From positions 186,001 through 250,000 of the forward strand of contig NZ_BNBR01000007.1 in assembly GCF_014656055.1 (NCBI RefSeq): DNA of 64,000 bases, written 5' to 3'. Shown piece by piece: positions 60,356 through 64,000 of the stretch (its first letter is position 1; the number at the start of each line of letters is the position of its first letter). Below the pieces are notes generated by a model, which saw only the letters and a list, made by a program, of their open reading frames with translations, was not told the DNA's origin and ran no database searches. Position numbers and translations under genes: made by a program. This stretch comes from Streptomyces griseosporeus. GTDB taxonomy: Bacteria; Actinomycetota; Actinomycetes; Streptomycetales; Streptomycetaceae.

Positions 60356-60901
60356 GTGCAGTGGACGAAACAGAACGAACAGACTGTGTACGCAAACCGC
60401 TGGTTCAGCGTCAATCTCGCGGATGTCGAGCTGCCGGACGGCCGGCACCTCGACCACTTCCTCATACGGCTGCGGCCGGTCGCCGTGGCCACGGTGGTCA
60501 ACGAGGCCAACGAGGTGCTGCTGCTGTGGCGGCACCGCTTCATCACCGACAGCTGGGGATGGGAACTCGCGGCGGGTGTCGTCGAGGACGGCGAGGACAT
60601 CGCCCGCGCGGCCGCCAGGGAGCTGGAGGAGGAGACCGGCTGGCGGCCGGGACCGCTGCACCACCTGATGAGCGTGGAGCCGTCCAACGGGCTCACCGAC
60701 GCCCGGCACCACATCTACTGGGCCGAGGAGGGCGAGTACATCGGCCACCCCGTGGACGACTTCGAGTCCGACCGCCGGGAGTGGGTCCCCCTCAAACTCG
60801 TCCCCGACATGGTCGCCCGGGGGGAGGTCCCGGCCGCCAACATGGCGGCCGCGTTACTGATGCTGCACCAGCTGAGGCTCGGTCAGGACAGCACGCCCTG
60901 A
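60356..60901 (+). CDS. Nudix hydrolase
   Basis: 181 residues, GTG at 60356 behind GGAAGG. A perfect Nudix box is visible: G-x5-E-x7-RELEEETGW, from GVVEDGEDIARAAARELEEE (about residues 81-103). The N-terminal part (TVYANRWFSVNLADVELPDG) and HHLMSVEPSNGLTDARHHIY resemble ADP-ribose/ADP-sugar pyrophosphatases. It hydrolyses a nucleoside diphosphate linked to another group; the substrate is not determinable. Leu167 is a TTA codon (60854-60856), giving possible bldA control near the very end of the protein. Confidence 0.92.
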   Translation: MQWTKQNEQTVYANRWFSVNLADVELPDGRHLDHFLIRLRPVAVATVVNEANEVLLLWRHRFITDSWGWELAAGVVEDGEDIARAAARELEEETGWRPGPLHHLMSVEPSNGLTDARHHIYWAEEGEYIGHPVDDFESDRREWVPLKLVPDMVARGEVPAANMAAALLMLHQLRLGQDSTP

Positions 60902-60918
60902 ACCACGCCGGACGGGCC

Positions 60919-61176
60919 TCAGCGTCCGAGGGCCTCCCAGACGGCGACCACGAGGGCGCCCAGCGCGGTCAGCGTCGCGACGGCGGGCAGCGGCCAGCGG
61001 GCGTGCTCCAGGGAGACGATCCGCGTGTTCAGTTCGTCGAGTTCCTTGGCGGTCTCCTCGGTGCGGTGGTGCAGCAGGGCCAGTCCTCCCTCGACGCGGG
61101 CGTGGGCCACGTCGAGCCGGCGCCGTAACTCTGCGAGTTCTCCGTGGACTACGGGATGCTCGGGATCGGCGGTCAC
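60919..61176 (-). CDS. Small coiled-coil protein with C-terminal membrane helix
   Basis: 85 residues from the GTG at 61176, preceded by AAAGGAGCGG; longer in-frame starts give Cys/Pro-rich nonsense. A charged helical or coiled-coil region (VHGELAELRRRLDVAHARVE, then TEETAKELDELNTRIVSLEH) precedes one membrane helix (LPAVATLTALGALVVAVWEA). A tail-anchored layout. Leu17 is a TTA codon (61128-61126 on this strand). The function is unknown. Confidence 0.75.
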   Translation of the reverse strand: MTADPEHPVVHGELAELRRRLDVAHARVEGGLALLHHRTEETAKELDELNTRIVSLEHARWPLPAVATLTALGALVVAVWEALGR

Positions 61177-61307
61177 GAGTCCGCTCCTTTCCGTGTCGGT
61201 CGTACATCCCTTGCATGCGCATGATGAGTCAACTCGCCTGGTGGGCGCGGCGGGAGAGTGTGCGATGGGCATATGCGTGCCCGGAGCGCACACGGTGTGT
61301 GAATGCG

Positions 61308-61343
61308 AAGGGCCCGGCACTCATGCGAGTGCCGGGCCCTTTT
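61308..61343. terminator. Strong bidirectional terminator
   Basis: AAGGGCCCGGCACTC (61308-61322) pairs with its exact complement (61327-61341) around a 4-base loop, with TTTT at the + strand end. It lies after the dehydrogenase gene on the - strand. Together with its position between two - genes, this isolates the small membrane protein gene. Confidence 0.85.
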
Positions 61344-61360
61344 CGGCCACTGTCCGTAAT

Positions 61361-61400
61361 CAGCCGTCGAGGCGGATCATCAGCCGTCGCGGCCGATCAT
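61361..61400. repeat. 20-base tandem duplication at the dehydrogenase stop
   Basis: CAGCCGTCGAGGCGGATCAT (61361-61380) is repeated at 61381-61400 with two differences. The second copy abuts the stop codon of the dehydrogenase gene, so the duplication lies just outside the coding region and adds further in-phase stop-like TGAT sequences. Confidence 0.75.
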
Positions 61401-62260
61401 CAGCTGTACGTGTAGAACCCCGAGCCGGACTTGCGGCCCAGACGGCCCGCGTCCACCATGCGCTGGAGCAGCGGGGGAGCGGCGTACAGCGGCTCCTTGT
61501 ACTCCTCGTACATGCTCTGCGCGACCGAGGCGACCGTGTCCAGGCCGATCAGGTCGGACAGCTTCAGCGGGCCCATCGGGTGGGCGCAGCCCAGCTCCAT
61601 ACCGTTGTCGATGTCCTCGCGGCTGGCGATGCCCGACTCGAACATCCGGATCGCGGAGAGCAGGTAGGGGATCAGCAGCGCGTTGACGACGAAGCCGGAG
61701 CGGTCCACCGCGCGGATCGCGTGCTTGCCGAGCACCTTCTCGGCGAACAGCTGCGCCCGGCTGAGGGTGCCCTCGGAGGTGGTGAGCGCCGGGATCAGCT
61801 CGACGAGCTTCTGCACCGGCGCCGGGTTGAAGAAGTGGATGCCGATGACCTGGTCCGGGCGCTGGGTGGCGACGGCGAGCCGCACCAGCGGGATGGAGGA
61901 GGTGTTGGAGGCGAGGATGGCGTCCGGCCGGGTCACCACCTGGTCCAGGACCTGGAAGATCTCGGCCTTGACCTGCTCGTTCTCCACGACCGCCTCGATG
62001 ACGAGGTCCCGGTCGGCGAACTCCCCGAGGTCGGTGGTGAAGCTCAGGCGCTCCTGGGTGGCGTCCCGCTCCGCTTCGCTGATCTTGCCGCGCTCGGCGG
62101 CCTTGGCCAGGGAGGTGAACAGCCGGGTACGGCCGATCTCCAGGGCCTCGCCGGTGGTCTCGGCGACCTTGACGTCGAGACCGGCGCGGGCGCACACCTC
62201 GGCGATGCCCGCCCCCATCTGACCGCAGCCGACCACTCCGACGCGCTCGATGTCTGTCAC
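61400..62260 (-). CDS. 3-hydroxybutyryl-CoA dehydrogenase family protein
   Basis: 286 residues, GTG at 62260 behind AAAGGGA. Rossmann NAD site VGVVGCGQMGAGIAEVCARA (7-26). Catalytic and substrate motifs: ASNTSSIPLVRLA, IGIHFFNPAPVQKLVELIPA (His-containing loop), RSGFVVNALLIPYLLSAIRM, and DNGMELGCAHPMGPLKLSDL. It interconverts 3-hydroxyacyl-CoA and 3-oxoacyl-CoA in fatty-acid or butyrate metabolism. It is divergent from the GHL10 gene. A two-copy 20-base repeat follows its stop. Confidence 0.94.
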   Translation of the reverse strand: MTDIERVGVVGCGQMGAGIAEVCARAGLDVKVAETTGEALEIGRTRLFTSLAKAAERGKISEAERDATQERLSFTTDLGEFADRDLVIEAVVENEQVKAEIFQVLDQVVTRPDAILASNTSSIPLVRLAVATQRPDQVIGIHFFNPAPVQKLVELIPALTTSEGTLSRAQLFAEKVLGKHAIRAVDRSGFVVNALLIPYLLSAIRMFESGIASREDIDNGMELGCAHPMGPLKLSDLIGLDTVASVAQSMYEEYKEPLYAAPPLLQRMVDAGRLGRKSGSGFYTYS

Positions 62261-62438
62261 ATCGTCCCTTTCGCTGCTGATCTACGGCTGGCAGGTCTGC
62301 CGTGGTCCGGTTGCCTGCTCCGATCGTGCACGTTACCGCCAAGTATCGATGATCGATCGCCTGGGTGGGGGCATCCTGGGGTGCGGAACGATCCGTGACC
62401 GAGCGGATCCGGAGCGTACGGGTATTGGGGGCAGGTGC

Positions 62439-63662
62439 ATGGGGCGGATGACCCGGCGGGCGTTCACGGTGGCGGCGCTGTCGACGCTGGCCATGGGGCC
62501 GGCCGCACCCGGCCTGGCGCGGCCGCGCGCCCAGGCCGGCGAGATGCGGGGCATGTGGATCGCGACCGTCGCCAACCGCGACTGGCCCTCGGCGCCGGGG
62601 CTGACCGCGGCCCGGCAGCGCGCCGAGCTGATCACCCTGCTCGACCTCGCGGTACGGCGCCGCCTCAACACCGTGTTCCTCCAGGTGCGGCCCACCGCGG
62701 ACGCGCTGTGGCCCTCGTCGTACGAGCCCTGGTCGGCCTGGCTCACCGGCACCCAGGGCCAGTACCCCGGCTGGGACCCGCTCGGCACCGCCCTGAAGGA
62801 GGCGCACGCCCGCGGGCTCCAGCTGCACGCCTGGTTCAACCCGTACCGCGTCGCCAACCACACCGACCCGGCGCGGCTGGTGGCCTCGCACCCGGCCCGC
62901 CGGCACCCGGACTGGGTGGTGTCGTACGGCGGGAAGCTCTACTACAACCCGGGGCTGCCCGAGGTCCGCGCCTTCGTGCAGGACGCGATCCTCGACGCGG
63001 TGAAGAAGTACGCGGTCGACGCCGTGCACTTCGACGACTACTTCTATCCGTACCCGGTGCCCGGCCAGACCTTCGACGACGACGCCGCCTACGACCGTCA
63101 CGGCGCCGGCTTCCCGGGCCGGGGCGCCTGGCGGCGGGACAACATCGACAAGCTGGTGCGGGAGACGGCCGCCCGGATCGCGCAGGTGCGGCCCGGCACC
63201 CAGTTCGGCATCAGCCCCTTCGGCGTGTGGCGGAACGGGGACACCGACCCGCTCGGCTCGGACACCCGGGCGGGCGTGCAGACGTACGACGACCTGTACG
63301 CGGACACCCGCAAGTGGGTGCGCGGCGGCTGGATCGACTACCTCGTGCCCCAGCTGTACTGGAACATCGGCTTCGCCGACGCCGACTACGCGGAACTGCT
63401 GCCCTGGTGGGCCGAGACGGCCCGGGGCAGCAGGACGCGGCTGTACCTGGGGGAGGCCCTGTACAAGGCGGGGGATCCCGCCCAGCCCGCGGCCTGGCAG
63501 GACCCCGCCGAGCTGTCCCGGCACCTGACCCTCGCCAAGAAGTACCCGCAGGCGCGCGGGCACGTGTTCTTCTCCGCCCGGGAGGTCGCCGCCGACCGTG
63601 CCGGGGCGATGGCCAGGGTGGTCGCCGACCACTACGCGCAGCCCGCGCCGCCCCCGGCGTGA
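62439..63662 (+). CDS. GHL10-type glycoside hydrolase, Tat-exported
   Basis: 407 residues; ATG 62439 (MGRMTRRAF) or 62448 (MTRRAF). The N-terminus MTRRAFTVAALSTLAMGPAA is a twin-arginine signal (TRRAFT), fitting export by the TatAC genes of this window. The catalytic barrel opens with EMRGMWIATVANRDWPSAPG and contains LQLHAWFNPYRVANHTDPAR, AVHFDDYFYPYPVPGQTFDD (acidic catalytic region) and IDYLVPQLYWNIGFADADYA, as in the GHL10/DUF187 family. It probably acts on a cell-surface or environmental polysaccharide; the bond cleaved is unknown. Confidence 0.88.
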   Translation: MGRMTRRAFTVAALSTLAMGPAAPGLARPRAQAGEMRGMWIATVANRDWPSAPGLTAARQRAELITLLDLAVRRRLNTVFLQVRPTADALWPSSYEPWSAWLTGTQGQYPGWDPLGTALKEAHARGLQLHAWFNPYRVANHTDPARLVASHPARRHPDWVVSYGGKLYYNPGLPEVRAFVQDAILDAVKKYAVDAVHFDDYFYPYPVPGQTFDDDAAYDRHGAGFPGRGAWRRDNIDKLVRETAARIAQVRPGTQFGISPFGVWRNGDTDPLGSDTRAGVQTYDDLYADTRKWVRGGWIDYLVPQLYWNIGFADADYAELLPWWAETARGSRTRLYLGEALYKAGDPAQPAAWQDPAELSRHLTLAKKYPQARGHVFFSAREVAADRAGAMARVVADHYAQPAPPPA

Positions 63663-63677
63663 GCCGGAAGGCGGACC

Positions 63678-63884
63678 CTAGGAGGACTGGGGCTGCGGCA
63701 TGCCCTTGTGGCGGATCTCGGTGTCGGGACCGGGGGAGCACAGGCCCTCGTGCCCGTCCTCGAAGCGGACGCGGTACGGGGGGTTGCCCTCCTGCCCGAG
63801 GACTTCGACGATCTCGCCGACCTTGTCGTGTTGACCGACCACCCTGCCGTGCTGGACAAGCTGGTCGCCCACGGTTGCTCGCAT
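63678..63884 (-). CDS. DUF1918 protein
   Basis: 68 residues, ATG at 63884. MRATVGDQLVQHGRVVGQHD, then EIVEVLGQEGNPPYRVRFED, followed by GHEGLCSPGPDTEIRH: a small all-beta DUF1918 domain resembling an SH3-like barrel. The function is unknown, but the family is common in actinomycetes as a stand-alone small protein. It converges on the glycosidase gene (15 bases). Confidence 0.85.
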   Translation of the reverse strand: MRATVGDQLVQHGRVVGQHDKVGEIVEVLGQEGNPPYRVRFEDGHEGLCSPGPDTEIRHKGMPQPQSS

Positions 63885-63969
63885 CTGCGGGGCCTCCTCA
63901 CCGGTGTGCGGGAGCAGCGGTCCGTGGTGGTGAGCCCACGGCGGCGGGCGCTGGCGGGACGCGGCCCGG

Positions 63970-64000
63970 TCAGCCGCGGGCCCGCTGGGTGACGGCGATG
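63970..64000 (-). CDS. Possible 3' end of a gene running off the window
   Basis: On the - strand the last bases read IAVTQRARG followed by TGA at 63972-63970. Only nine codons are visible, so this is a weak guess and no family can be named. Confidence 0.25.
   Translation of the reverse strand, partial: IAVTQRARG

Overview
The window is a high-GC actinobacterial chromosome segment, almost certainly Streptomyces. It is gene dense, with GTG and TTG starts, ATGA/GTGA overlaps and rare TTA codons. The gene order matches what I remember of the S. coelicolor SCO1650-to-SCO1590 core region, and part of it matches the M. tuberculosis order trmI-mpa-dop-pup-prcBA-pafA-pafBC-tatAC-helY. I see no tRNA or rRNA gene, CRISPR array, prophage, insertion sequence or antibiotic gene cluster. 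Family calls come from motifs I can read in the translations; no database was searched.

Left part (1-20.6 kb), the Pup-proteasome district: the 3' end of trmI, a secreted protein, a ferredoxin, the proteasomal ATPase arc, dop, pup, prcB and prcA. A divergent LacI regulator/MFS transporter pair follows, then pafA, two FKBP-type prolyl isomerases, the WYL regulators pafB and pafC, two small unknown proteins, tatA-tatC and the Ski2-like helicase helY. Dop deamidates the Gln-ended Pup, PafA ligates it to proteins, Arc unfolds the tagged proteins and PrcBA degrades them.

Middle part (20.9-32.5 kb): a five-gene conservon (cvnA-B-C-D plus a P450, matching cvn9/rarABCDE), an RluA-type pseudouridine synthase, a siderophore-interacting protein behind an iron box, a 5'-3' exonuclease, and a glycine-betaine-type ABC transporter whose permease is fused to two tandem binding domains.

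Accessory metabolism (33-49.5 kb): an XRE-cupin regulator with a soluble metal- or cobalamin-type receptor, a TDT-family transporter with a divergent LysR regulator, and a gamma-glutamylation pathway for an amine (class-I amidotransferase, FadR-type regulator, GlnA4-like synthetase, aldehyde dehydrogenase, SDR). Then come a DUF2510 protein, a D-threonine-aldolase-like enzyme, a Pro/Ala/Gly-repeat membrane protein coupled to a mycosin-type protease, a serine hydrolase, SseB and a DUF1844 protein.

Right part (49.5-64 kb): infC-rpmI-rplT behind a structured leader, a SpoU methyltransferase, a PAS histidine kinase, pheST, a SpoIIE-type phosphatase, an NsdA-like TPR regulator, a Nudix hydrolase, a small coiled-coil membrane protein, a 3-hydroxybutyryl-CoA dehydrogenase, a Tat-exported GHL10 glycosidase and a DUF1918 protein.

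The observations I rate highest are an infC that can only start at AUC, behind a leader with a rare T-tract hairpin; five TTA (bldA) genes, four of them clustered at 52-61 kb; a conservon P450 without the ExxR motif; several near-perfect operator palindromes next to regulator genes; and a probably leaderless pafA. I did not find a clearly novel multi-gene system. The least explained parts are the repeat protein/mycosin pair and the small proteins between pafC and tatA.
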